A DNA stretch of 32,436 bases, taken from assembly GCA_031280885.1 (NCBI GenBank), contig JAITGD010000099.1, forward strand, positions 1-32,436. Reading direction: 5' to 3'. This stretch comes from Prevotellaceae bacterium. GTDB taxonomy: Bacteria > Bacteroidota > Bacteroidia > Bacteroidales > UBA932. This document shows positions 1 to 8,053 of the stretch, piece after piece. Each line of letters begins with the position of its first letter. Within the stretch, counting starts at the first letter, position 1. Position numbers and translations under genes: made by a program. The notes beneath the pieces were generated by a model that searched no databases, was not told the origin of the DNA, and worked only from the letters and a program-made list of their open reading frames with translations.

Positions 1-650
1 TAGTAAATCCCTCCGGAGCTACCACATTGGCTAATTTGAACAAAATTACGATGGAAGCTCTGATTCGCCCCCACGAATGGGGTACCGAAGCCGGAATTTC
101 GACCGTGATGGGAGTAGAAGGCTATTTCCTTATCCGCATTGGCGATTCGGGCTTTCCGCCGGAACAGATACAGATTGCCAAAGGAAGCGGATATGGCGGA
201 AACTGGCCTCCTGCGGACGAAAGCAAAAAACTGAAAAAAGATATTTGGCAACATATTGCTCTGACCGTCGATTTAACCTCCCGCGAAATGGTTATTTATG
301 TGGATGGAAAGGTGCAGTCGCGTGCCAATCAAAGTGGAACAAGCTCTACGGTGAGCTTTAATCGCGCTGATTTCTACATCGGTAAATCGTGGAACGACGG
401 CCGCCCGTTGCGAGGCGAAATATGCGAAGCACGTATCTGGAATACAGTTCGTTCGCAGGACGAAATAAACTCAAGCAAATACTATGTCGCTTCCGATACA
501 CCCGGATTGGTGGCCCACTGGAAATTCGACGAAGGAAACGGAAACGACGTGTATGACTACACCGAAAACGGAAACCATCTGACCGTTGGACTAACGGGCA
601 CTGCAATCAATCCCATTACATGGATACCTGTGGAAGTAGGTATGGAATAA
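1..650 (+). CDS. LamG/concanavalin A-like domain protein, 5' end outside window
   Basis: The reading frame is open from base 3 with no stop before the window edge, so the gene begins upstream and the apparent TTG start at 27 is probably internal. The visible 215 or so residues fit a concanavalin A-like (LamG, Laminin_G_3) jelly-roll: a segment of the form ...WQHIALTVD...IYVDGK..., then FYIGKSWNDGRPLRGEICEA-type strands with RIWNTVRSQDEI, and a closing LVAHWKFDEGNG motif. Such domains bind carbohydrate, or rarely cleave it, in Bacteroidota surface lipoproteins. They often follow a DUF1735 (BT_3987-like) N-terminal domain, which would lie outside the window. The next gene starts 31 bp downstream on the same strand and is a GH18 enzyme. 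This is therefore probably a surface glycan-binding accessory of that operon. The fold call is firm; the ligand is unknown. Confidence 0.8.
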   Translation, partial: VNPSGATTLANLNKITMEALIRPHEWGTEAGISTVMGVEGYFLIRIGDSGFPPEQIQIAKGSGYGGNWPPADESKKLKKDIWQHIALTVDLTSREMVIYVDGKVQSRANQSGTSSTVSFNRADFYIGKSWNDGRPLRGEICEARIWNTVRSQDEINSSKYYVASDTPGLVAHWKFDEGNGNDVYDYTENGNHLTVGLTGTAINPITWIPVEVGME

Positions 651-681
651 ACGAATTATGAACTATAACAATGATTGTATC

Positions 682-2112
682 ATGAAAAAAGAATTGAATA
701 AAACGATAAAACGACTGTTTGTCCTGTTTATTATGGCGGGAGGGTTGTTTACCGCTTGCGATGAAGCCATTAAAACAGGCGAACTGGACGAAAAACCCTA
801 CGAGTTGGCGAATCAAAGTTTTGCTTTTTTGAAGGATGCGAACAGCTCGCGCAAGGCTATTGCCTTAGAAATGCGGGAAAACGCCAGCGTTGTCAGTGTA
901 GAATTGGGGCTTACAAAAGCCACCGGCGCGGCAGCAAATGCGACTATCTCTACTGACGCTTCGCTGGTAGAAGCATATAATAACGAGTATTTTACCGACT
1001 ATCCGGCATTTCCGCTCACGCAGGTATCGCTGGAAAACAGCGGGCAAATGTCTGTGGACAATTGGCAATCCGCTTCGCAGCCACTCAAAATAAGCCTTAC
1101 CAAAGGCTCGCTGGAAGAAAAAACATACTTGCTGCCGGTGGTGATAAAAGAAAGTAATGTGAACGTATCGACCGACGCCAAAGTGCTTTACTACTTTGTG
1201 AAAATTGCCGGTTCCATTCCCGATACCGACAAACCCGGAGGCGTCAAAAGCATCTGCTACGTGGAAGTGAACAACCACAATCCTTTGAATACCGGGATTT
1301 ATCGACTGAAAGACAGCGGAAAGCCCTTCTTTGACATCTGTATCATTTTTGCAGCCAATCTGAATTACGATGTACAGACCCAAAAACCGGTTATATTTTT
1401 CAACGAAAATATAAGCCATCTGCTGACACATCGCGATAAATACATTAAACCCTTGCAGGACATGGGCATAAAAGTACTGCTGGATATTTTACCGAATCAC
1501 TATGGTATAGGTTGGAACAATCTAAATATTGCGGCAGCGCGAGATATAGCTCGTCAGCTAAGATCCATTGTGGATACGTATGGATTAGACGGCATTGATT
1601 TCGACGAAGAATGGGCTGATTATGGAACGAATGGACTGCCGGGCACTAACACCACATCGTATGCAAGAATACTTTACGAGACAAGAAAACTTATGCCGGA
1701 CAAGTTAATTACACTTTATTGGATTGGTACTATGGGCTTAGGAAATCAAATAGAAGGTGTGGATCCGGGGGCATTGGTGGATTATTCCTATTATCCCTAT
1801 TACGGCAGTTTTTCCGATGTGCCATCCAGTTCCAGTTTCAGAGGCTTTTCCAGAGCAAAATGGGGGCCTTATCCTTATGCCTTTCATGGAACAAATGGAA
1901 GCACGGCAAACCCATCTATCAGTACTACCAATATCAACAGAATTAAAAATGACGGCTTTGGCGTAAATCTGATGTATGATTTGCGGGGGAAATCGGATAC
2001 ACATCCAAACAATGCCTTTATGGATTATTCCGACAGGCTAACTATCTATTCCAACATCCTGTATGGCGAAGAAACTATACGAGTAAGAGATGTATATCAA
2101 AAAGACTGGTAA
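682..2112 (+). CDS. DUF1735 - GH18 endo-beta-N-acetylglucosaminidase-like lipoprotein
   Basis: The start at 682 is preferred over the in-frame ATG at 658 because it opens directly into a lipoprotein signal (MKKELNKTIKRLFVLF..., lipobox GLFTAC, lipidated Cys26). The longer start would put eight polar residues in front of it. Residues about 35-170 resemble the BT_3987-like DUF1735 domain. The rest is a GH18 TIM barrel with the catalytic signature DGIDFDEE at residues 303-310, where the last Glu is the expected acid/base. GH18 enzymes of this architecture in Bacteroides are endo-beta-N-acetylglucosaminidases that release N-glycans from glycoproteins by substrate-assisted catalysis. That substrate is inferred here, and a chitinase-like activity is not excluded. 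The enzyme is likely anchored at the cell surface. It lies between two glycan-binding-type proteins, 31 bp and 21 bp away, in an apparent operon whose SusC/SusD genes would be upstream of the window. Confidence 0.88.
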   Translation: MKKELNKTIKRLFVLFIMAGGLFTACDEAIKTGELDEKPYELANQSFAFLKDANSSRKAIALEMRENASVVSVELGLTKATGAAANATISTDASLVEAYNNEYFTDYPAFPLTQVSLENSGQMSVDNWQSASQPLKISLTKGSLEEKTYLLPVVIKESNVNVSTDAKVLYYFVKIAGSIPDTDKPGGVKSICYVEVNNHNPLNTGIYRLKDSGKPFFDICIIFAANLNYDVQTQKPVIFFNENISHLLTHRDKYIKPLQDMGIKVLLDILPNHYGIGWNNLNIAAARDIARQLRSIVDTYGLDGIDFDEEWADYGTNGLPGTNTTSYARILYETRKLMPDKLITLYWIGTMGLGNQIEGVDPGALVDYSYYPYYGSFSDVPSSSSFRGFSRAKWGPYPYAFHGTNGSTANPSISTTNINRIKNDGFGVNLMYDLRGKSDTHPNNAFMDYSDRLTIYSNILYGEETIRVRDVYQKDW

Positions 2113-2133
2113 AAAACATTAATAAAGATTAAT

Positions 2134-3618
2134 ATGAAAAAAATACTTTACATATCATTTATTGCGGGCGCGCTCTTGCCGCTGTTTATCGCCTGCAACG
2201 ACGACGAAAACAGCGCCTTACCGCCGGCAGAAAGCATCGCCAATCCAGTTACGGCGATTTCGGTAACTAACGCCACATCAGACGGCATTGTACTTTCCGA
2301 CGCAGGCGCTACGCTTGCTTTGCAGATAGTTTCTACTCCGGCAAATGCCGACAATGCAGGCAATTACGTGTTTACCTCCGACAACCGGAAAATATTCACC
2401 GTTTCTACCGACGGCGTACTCACGGCTACCGGCGCAGGCACGGCCACGCTGACTGTCATCTCTAAAAACGACGCCGCAGTAAAAGCGCAATACAAGGTAA
2501 CGGTGGTGGGTATTCGCGTTACGTCCATCGACATAGCCGACGATTACAAAACGCGGACGCTCCTCCGCACCAATGCCGCAGGGCCGTCCTACAGTTTGGG
2601 ACAAAATCTGACTGTCGAACCGGCAAATGCTTCCGTCAAAGAATTGAAATACAGCTCGTCGGCGCCCGAAATAGCTACGGTAGATGAATACGGCACAGTT
2701 ACCGCCCTGTGGGAAGGCACGGCAGTTATCCGCGCAGAAGCCACCGACGGCAGCGGTGTGTTTGCCCAATCAACGGTTACGGTGAGTATCACCAAAATCA
2801 CCTCGCTGTCATTTTACACAAACACATTCAATGCGCTGAATATCAATTCAAAAATGAATCAAAGCGGCAACTACGATTTAAGTCCTGCCGATTACGCTAA
2901 GGGAACTGGTACCACCAGCCCCATCCGTTACCAACCGGCCAACGCCACGCGAAACATATTGGAATACACCTCGTCCGACCCTGAAGTGCTGGCCGTTGAA
3001 AGCACCTCGTCCAACGGTTTCCGACTGATACCGAAGAAAGCCGGCCGCGCCACCATCACGGCAACTGCTACCGACGGCTCCGACGTCAGCGTTACCTCGA
3101 ATCCTGTTAATGTGTATGGCATTTATCCGCACACTTCATGGCAGATAGCAGGCGCTTCGCCCACCGGCGAGGCGCAGGACGGAAACGATGTGTGGGGCGG
3201 ACTAATTGCCAATTTTTTGGAAGACGGCAAACAGGTTGGTTTTTACCGGAAAGGAACTCCGGAAAACCCGACCGACGATCCCTATTTTGTGCTTGATTTT
3301 GGATCCGGTATCCCGTTCAACTATTTGATATACTCCCATTCGTGGTCGGGCAACTGGAACAATTATTCTCGAGCCAACCGTCAAACGCTTTATGGCAGTA
3401 ACGACGGAACGAATTTTGATCCGATAGGTTCGCAACTCACTCTTAATCCGGCCTATAACGCATTTTATGTATTCCCGCAAGTATATAACTACCGCTATTT
3501 GAAAGTGGTATTAGCCACCAGCAGTGCGGCATACTCCGGCACAGGCGGTACTTATTCGTGGGGACAGGCGAAACTCTTTATTGTATATGATTTCAACGTA
3601 GGATATCTTGCTCCATAA
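2134..3618 (+). CDS. Lipoprotein with Ig-like (Big_2) repeats and C-terminal F5/8 type C (discoidin) domain
   Basis: The N-terminus is a lipoprotein signal (MKKILYISFIAGALLPLFIAC, lipidated Cys21). Three bacterial Ig-like group 2 modules follow at roughly residues 35-126, 128-220 and 222-330. They show the repeated pattern S-D-x-x-I-x-T-V-(D/S)-x-x-G-x-V-T-A-x-x-x-G-T-A-x-I. The final 160 residues resemble a discoidin/F5-8C carbohydrate-binding module: a YFVLDFGSG strand, SWSGNWNNYSRANRQTLYGS, then NYRYLKVVL. There is no catalytic motif. It starts 21 bp after the GH18 gene and is the last gene before a strong terminator at 3645. The likely role is a long-stalked surface glycan-binding protein that presents glycoprotein glycans to the neighbouring endo-glycosidase. 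The binding target is inferred from context only. Confidence 0.82.
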   Translation: MKKILYISFIAGALLPLFIACNDDENSALPPAESIANPVTAISVTNATSDGIVLSDAGATLALQIVSTPANADNAGNYVFTSDNRKIFTVSTDGVLTATGAGTATLTVISKNDAAVKAQYKVTVVGIRVTSIDIADDYKTRTLLRTNAAGPSYSLGQNLTVEPANASVKELKYSSSAPEIATVDEYGTVTALWEGTAVIRAEATDGSGVFAQSTVTVSITKITSLSFYTNTFNALNINSKMNQSGNYDLSPADYAKGTGTTSPIRYQPANATRNILEYTSSDPEVLAVESTSSNGFRLIPKKAGRATITATATDGSDVSVTSNPVNVYGIYPHTSWQIAGASPTGEAQDGNDVWGGLIANFLEDGKQVGFYRKGTPENPTDDPYFVLDFGSGIPFNYLIYSHSWSGNWNNYSRANRQTLYGSNDGTNFDPIGSQLTLNPAYNAFYVFPQVYNYRYLKVVLATSSAAYSGTGGTYSWGQAKLFIVYDFNVGYLAP

Positions 3619-3644
3619 CAGTCGCTTGGCAAATATGGACTGAG

Positions 3645-3680
3645 AAAGACAGCTGCTCTCAAAGAGTGGCTGTCTTTTTT
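3645..3680 (+). terminator. Rho-independent terminator of the GH18 operon
   Basis: A perfect 9-bp stem AAAGACAGC / GCTGTCTTT (3645-3653 with 3669-3677) is extended inside by CTCT/AGAG and followed directly by a T run. It lies 27 bases after the stop of the Ig-like/discoidin gene and marks the end of the + strand operon. Confidence 0.9.
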
Positions 3681-3818
3681 GATTTTTATTGATACCATAT
3701 CGGGCAGACGCATTAAAATTGGCGTAGGCAAATTGTCCGCAGGGCATTAATATCAATAGAAAAACACGTCCCGCTAATCAAATCAACCCCTTTGCATAGA
3801 CATGACCTGAGTGCAAAC

Positions 3819-3853
3819 GAAAAACCCCGACGAAGCTTGAAGCTCCGTCAGGG
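3819..3853 (-). terminator. Rho-independent terminator of the glpD-glpT-glpQ-porin operon
   Basis: Read on the - strand, CCCTGACGGAGCT pairs with AGCTTCGTCGGGG (3825-3837 with 3841-3853; 13 bp including two G-U pairs, three-base loop) and is followed by TTTTTCG. It lies just beyond the porin stop codon at 3891. The stretch 3681-3818 between the two convergent terminators contains no gene. It holds a 16-base sequence at 3744-3759 that also occurs at 21490. Confidence 0.9.
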
Positions 3854-3890
3854 TAATTCAATGAGAAATAGGGTTTTGTCTTGGCGAGAG

Positions 3891-5228
3891 TTAGAACGAA
3901 AACATAACTCGCGCTTGTATCGTGTGGAAATTTTTATCCATAGGGAAATACACGTTATTCAGATTGTTATACGTATAATCGAGCATAAACTGCGAGTATT
4001 TGTTGAACGTATAATTCAGTCCGACGGTGAAAGCGTGCACCTTACCTCCGCCGACGCTGGTCGAAGCTGCGGGATAATCCGAAATCTCGCCAGTAGGATA
4101 AAATTTGTTTTTACCGATCAGAAAGAACTCACCGTCATTAATATCGTTCAGATTGAGATACGAATATCGCGCCACGATTTCCAGAGCTTTGTTCTTGTTG
4201 CCCAGCAGCAAACCATCTTCGCCGGAGTATCCGTATCCCCCGCCCGAGAGCAAGTAGCCAAGTTCCAGATACGCGCCACTGAAATTATTGGAACGCAGAG
4301 GATTACCCTTACGCCACGATTCCAAAGTCGTCCAGCTCCAAACGCCGCCAAGTTGGTTGGCGAATAATTTTTCGTCGGGGCGCTTTTTCGTTATGTGTTT
4401 GTACATATATTCGCCTCGCGCGAAAAATTTAGCATTGTGATAAAGAGCTTCTCCGCTGAGGTAGAGCGTGTTCTTAGCCCAGGGAATTTCGGCGTTGAGA
4501 TATTTGCTTTCGACATCGACCGAAGTTTCGAAAGGAGCGCTGAGAGTCAAACCCGTTTTAAGCACGTCGTTTTCGATTTTACCCGTTCCGAGAATTGCGT
4601 AACGAGCTGCAAATCCTATATGTAGATTTTGATTTTCGCCGCTCAGAGGTCGGTACAACCAGCGTCCGCTAAAGGTTCCGCCCTGATTTCCCGACGATTG
4701 ATTGTTATACTTGTTTTCGGCAAAAATTCCCTGATGCAAAGTAAATCGCTCGTTGAAAAACTGATACGCCACGCCCAGCGAACGACCTGTAGCCAAGGCG
4801 TTTGCAGCGACAGAGCGCGACATGAAATGATAACCGTAACGGCTGGTGTTCAAGCTCATCGAAGCAAGTTCCGTATAATATCCTGCTTTTATGCGATGTT
4901 TCCCTGCACTTTCGGAAGGAAAGGTATATTGGGCAAAAAGGTTTTTCTGATGAAACTTTCCGGCTGAAAAATCGAAATCGCCATAAAAATACCAGTCTTT
5001 TACCGAAAGCGAGGTACGAATACGTGCGTCGTTAATCGCAGCTCCCGATTTCATTGGAGTGTATTCCGTGCTGTAGTAGGCGTAATCGGCCATGAAGCGC
5101 GCTCCGATGCTGAAATTCAAATTATTTTCCTTATTATTCAGTTGAAGCACCGGTTCGGCGTCGAAATTTTGCGCGTTAAGCGTTGCAAAACAGCAAATTG
5201 CCAAAGCGTTTATAATATATTTTTTCAT
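3891..5228 (-). CDS. Outer-membrane porin of the phosphate-selective porin O/P family
   Basis: The protein has 445 residues. It has a signal peptide (MKKYIINALAICCFATLNAQ) and a long run of alternating amphipathic strands rich in aromatic residues, such as NLNFSIGARFMADYAYYS, WYFYGDFDFSAGKF and HRIKAGYYTELASM. It ends HTIQARVMFSF, the terminal-phenylalanine signature of a BAM-assembled beta-barrel. The overall pattern and length match OprP/OprO-like porins (Porin_O_P family). It is the last gene of the operon, 22 bp after glpQ, which argues for uptake of anionic phosphorylated compounds (glycerophosphodiesters or glycerol-3-phosphate) across the outer membrane. Selectivity is inferred from family and position; individual channel lysines were not assigned. 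Confidence 0.85.
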   Translation of the reverse strand: MKKYIINALAICCFATLNAQNFDAEPVLQLNNKENNLNFSIGARFMADYAYYSTEYTPMKSGAAINDARIRTSLSVKDWYFYGDFDFSAGKFHQKNLFAQYTFPSESAGKHRIKAGYYTELASMSLNTSRYGYHFMSRSVAANALATGRSLGVAYQFFNERFTLHQGIFAENKYNNQSSGNQGGTFSGRWLYRPLSGENQNLHIGFAARYAILGTGKIENDVLKTGLTLSAPFETSVDVESKYLNAEIPWAKNTLYLSGEALYHNAKFFARGEYMYKHITKKRPDEKLFANQLGGVWSWTTLESWRKGNPLRSNNFSGAYLELGYLLSGGGYGYSGEDGLLLGNKNKALEIVARYSYLNLNDINDGEFFLIGKNKFYPTGEISDYPAASTSVGGGKVHAFTVGLNYTFNKYSQFMLDYTYNNLNNVYFPMDKNFHTIQARVMFSF

Positions 5229-5250
5229 ATTCCTTATTTTTATAAAATTT

Positions 5251-6666
5251 TTAATAAGCTAATCTTTCTAATAATTGTTTTGGATCCGGCACGGTACTTG
5301 GCGCGTCGTTACCTCTTATTCCCTTGTTTATAAAGTAGTTCAAAGTCATTTCCGATCTGTTTGTAAACATTCCGTCCAAGTAAGGCGGGGAAAACAAATT
5401 GCTGTCTTCTACACCGAAGTTATAGTCGCCGAAGTATTTAGCCATTTGGTCGCGAGTGTCGAAGGAATACGGATGATTTAACATTCCGGATTTTTTTATC
5501 AGATACGCTTGCCATGGTTTGTTTAAATCGGGATAATTGTTGGGCGCGCCCGAAATACAGGGGCCGATGATGTGAGCTAAATATTTTACTCCCAAATTGA
5601 TAAACGAAGCGTAGCCTTGCGGATCGGAATTGCTTATATCGGTTGAACCGGAACCTTCCCACAGCAGGAAACACATGGGAACCTTGCCTTTGAAGACTTT
5701 CGACACGCGAACCAGACTTTCGAGCGAAAAAGTTTGCAAAATCACTTTTCCGTTGGATTCGCCGACGTTTATTTTTCCTCTTTTATAAAAGGGTTCTCCA
5801 TCGGCCGGTTTAGTTATTATGTTCATATCCAGCCTGTCTAGTTCGTTGTACACGCGCTGTTCGATATCGCTCGGATTGAGCCACGATTCTTTAAATTCGA
5901 GGTAAATACCGGGGCGATTTCCGGAATCTTCAGGATCGAGCTCATATTCAAAGACATATTCCACCACATCCGATTTTCCGCTGAGCGTGCTTACTTGCTC
6001 GGCTTTTTTGCTCATGCTCGACACTATACGCTCGCTGTTTGCATCGCGTTTAAGTCTGTAACCTTTTGAATACATGATTAAATCCTCGAGCGTAGAGATG
6101 TACTGCTTTTGATCGACAAAGCCTTGACGCGCCTGTTCCAGATTTGTTTGATTGAACCATGCGCCGGCGTCGAGCATAAGCAACTCCTGATAGGTGTAAT
6201 AGCTTGTTAGATTGGGAATAAAGCCCGCTTTATCGGCTGCTACCTTTGCCTCGGCTTCGGAGTCGGAGTATCCCAAACTCAGATAATAATCCTTGCGCAC
6301 GGAGGGCAAATCTTCGCCGAAAACGCTCTCAATGTTTGTAGTACGTTTCAGATTATCATCGTGTAGCGCAAGTATCACGCCGTCTTTCGACACTTGCAAG
6401 TCGGCTTCGAGATAATCGGCGCCAATTTCTCGCGCCCAGCGGTATGCCGATTCGGTTTCTTCCGGCGTCCAGAAGGTTGAGCCGCGATGCGCCATTACAG
6501 CGAATTTCGGAACGTAATCTCTAACTTTCAGCATGTCGGCCGAAAGCTGTTCGACGTGAACTTTTTTTGCATTGTCCGCGTCGTTTTTGAAATCTTGCTT
6601 GTCGCAAGAAGTCAAAAGCGCAAGCAATGTTGCCATTGCGCTCAGTTTAAATAAATTTTTAATCAT
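5251..6666 (-). CDS. glpQ: Glycerophosphodiester phosphodiesterase, lipoprotein
   Basis: It hydrolyses glycerophosphodiesters (deacylated phospholipids) to glycerol-3-phosphate and an alcohol. The 471-residue protein begins with a lipoprotein signal (lipobox LLTSC, Cys21), so it acts in the periplasm or at the outer membrane. The GDPD signature is clear: AHRG (His60, Arg61), TPEET at 67-71, the metal-binding E-x-D pair (Glu87, Asp89) in GADYLEADL, SKDG and HDDNLKRTTN (His102). It is longer than typical 330-350 residue GlpQ. The extra length is a roughly 120-residue, partly charged insertion after the catalytic half, which is common in Bacteroidota homologues. It lies 34 bp downstream of glpT and 22 bp upstream of the porin gene, in the same operon, and supplies the GlpT substrate. 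Confidence 0.92.
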   Translation of the reverse strand: MIKNLFKLSAMATLLALLTSCDKQDFKNDADNAKKVHVEQLSADMLKVRDYVPKFAVMAHRGSTFWTPEETESAYRWAREIGADYLEADLQVSKDGVILALHDDNLKRTTNIESVFGEDLPSVRKDYYLSLGYSDSEAEAKVAADKAGFIPNLTSYYTYQELLMLDAGAWFNQTNLEQARQGFVDQKQYISTLEDLIMYSKGYRLKRDANSERIVSSMSKKAEQVSTLSGKSDVVEYVFEYELDPEDSGNRPGIYLEFKESWLNPSDIEQRVYNELDRLDMNIITKPADGEPFYKRGKINVGESNGKVILQTFSLESLVRVSKVFKGKVPMCFLLWEGSGSTDISNSDPQGYASFINLGVKYLAHIIGPCISGAPNNYPDLNKPWQAYLIKKSGMLNHPYSFDTRDQMAKYFGDYNFGVEDSNLFSPPYLDGMFTNRSEMTLNYFINKGIRGNDAPSTVPDPKQLLERLAY

Positions 6667-6700
6667 AACTTTTAATTTAATTTGATTTTAATAAAAACAA

Positions 6701-8038
6701 CTATTTTCTCACGGTAGATTCTTTTTCTTGTTTATTTGTAAATCCCATCAGGACAATCGAAAACAGGCAGGCGAGCAGGATCATTGCAAATCCGAAATCC
6801 CAGCCGAAATTATCCACGACGAATCCCATTGCGATGTTTGCTAAAATGGCTGTACCAAAGAAATATCCGAAGAATCCGGTTAAGCCTGCCGCCGTTCCCG
6901 CCGCTTTTTTCGGAGCCAAATCCAGCGCCTGTACGCCTATCAGCATTACGGGTCCGTAAACCAGAAATCCAATGGCTATCAGTGCAATACTGTCGAGCGT
7001 GATATTTCCCATATTTTTCCAGTAGATGAACACGAACAGCGAGACTAAAAGCATGTATATCATTGTAGTAATGGCTCGTCGTCCTTTGAATAGTTTGTCG
7101 CTGAGCCAGCCGCAGACTATGGTACCCGGAATTGCCGCCCATTCGTATGCCGAATACGCCCATCCGACTTCCTTTATGTCGTAGCCCTTCACTTCGCGTA
7201 AATACGTTGGCGCCCAGTCGAGTACTCCGTAACGAACCAGATAAACGAAGGCGTTGGCTATGGCTATATACCACAAAATCTTATTGTTCAACACATATTT
7301 CAGGAGTATTTCCTTGGCCGACAGTTCTTTTTCCGAAGCATCGGAATATATTTTCGGGTAATCGTTGCGATATTTTTCGATGGGAGGCAGTCCGCAGGAT
7401 TGAGGCGTGTCGCGTATCAAGAAGATGCTAATCAGCGCAATAATCCCTGCCACCGCTGCGGGAAACATAAAAGTTCCGGCCTGCCAGGTTCCGAACCATA
7501 TTAATCCGTAGGCTGCCATCGGGCCGATCAAGCCGCCGCCGACATTGTGCGCCACATTCCAGACCGACATTTTTGTACCGCGCTCATTATGAGAAAACCA
7601 GTGCGTCATAACACGTCCGCATGGAGGCCAGCCCATTCCCTGAAACCAACCTATGAGAAATTGCGCTACGAACATGACGGCAATGGAAGATATTCCATAC
7701 GAAGTTCCCATGAAAACAGTTACTAACGAGGACAATAGCAATCCCAATGGCAAAAAATATCGGGCGTTGCTGCGGTCGGAAACCACTCCCATGAGAAATT
7801 TCGATAATCCGTAAGCTATAGCATTGGCCGACAGAGCAAAACCAAGTTCTCCACGATTGAAGCCTTCTATCACCAAATCGGGTATGGCAAGCGAGAAGTT
7901 CTTGCGAACCAGATAATAACCGGCGTATCCCACAAATATGCCGACGAAAACCTGCCACCTCAGAGCAGTATATTTTTTATCGATTTTTTCTTCTGCTATC
8001 AAGGGTTTGTGCATAGCAGGCTGTAACAAATTTTTCAT
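6701..8038 (-). CDS. glpT: Glycerol-3-phosphate:phosphate antiporter (MFS, OPA family)
   Basis: This 445-residue inner-membrane transporter of the organophosphate:Pi antiporter family has 12 predicted helices. Numbered from the first ATG, it reproduces the GlpT substrate-site residues: Tyr38, Tyr42, Arg45 and Lys46 in GYAGYYLVRKNF, Tyr76 and Lys80 in AIAYGLSKFLMG, and a His at 164 in VAHNVGGG (His165 in E. coli). The second substrate arginine lies in LVRYGVLDWAPTYL. The agreement with E. coli numbering supports the upstream start over Met9. It exchanges cytoplasmic phosphate for periplasmic glycerol-3-phosphate. It starts 15 bp after glpD and precedes glpQ, so the substrate is produced outside and consumed inside by products of the same operon. 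Confidence 0.95.
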   Translation of the reverse strand: MKNLLQPAMHKPLIAEEKIDKKYTALRWQVFVGIFVGYAGYYLVRKNFSLAIPDLVIEGFNRGELGFALSANAIAYGLSKFLMGVVSDRSNARYFLPLGLLLSSLVTVFMGTSYGISSIAVMFVAQFLIGWFQGMGWPPCGRVMTHWFSHNERGTKMSVWNVAHNVGGGLIGPMAAYGLIWFGTWQAGTFMFPAAVAGIIALISIFLIRDTPQSCGLPPIEKYRNDYPKIYSDASEKELSAKEILLKYVLNNKILWYIAIANAFVYLVRYGVLDWAPTYLREVKGYDIKEVGWAYSAYEWAAIPGTIVCGWLSDKLFKGRRAITTMIYMLLVSLFVFIYWKNMGNITLDSIALIAIGFLVYGPVMLIGVQALDLAPKKAAGTAAGLTGFFGYFFGTAILANIAMGFVVDNFGWDFGFAMILLACLFSIVLMGFTNKQEKESTVRK

Positions 8039-8053
8039 GTGTTTTCGATATTT

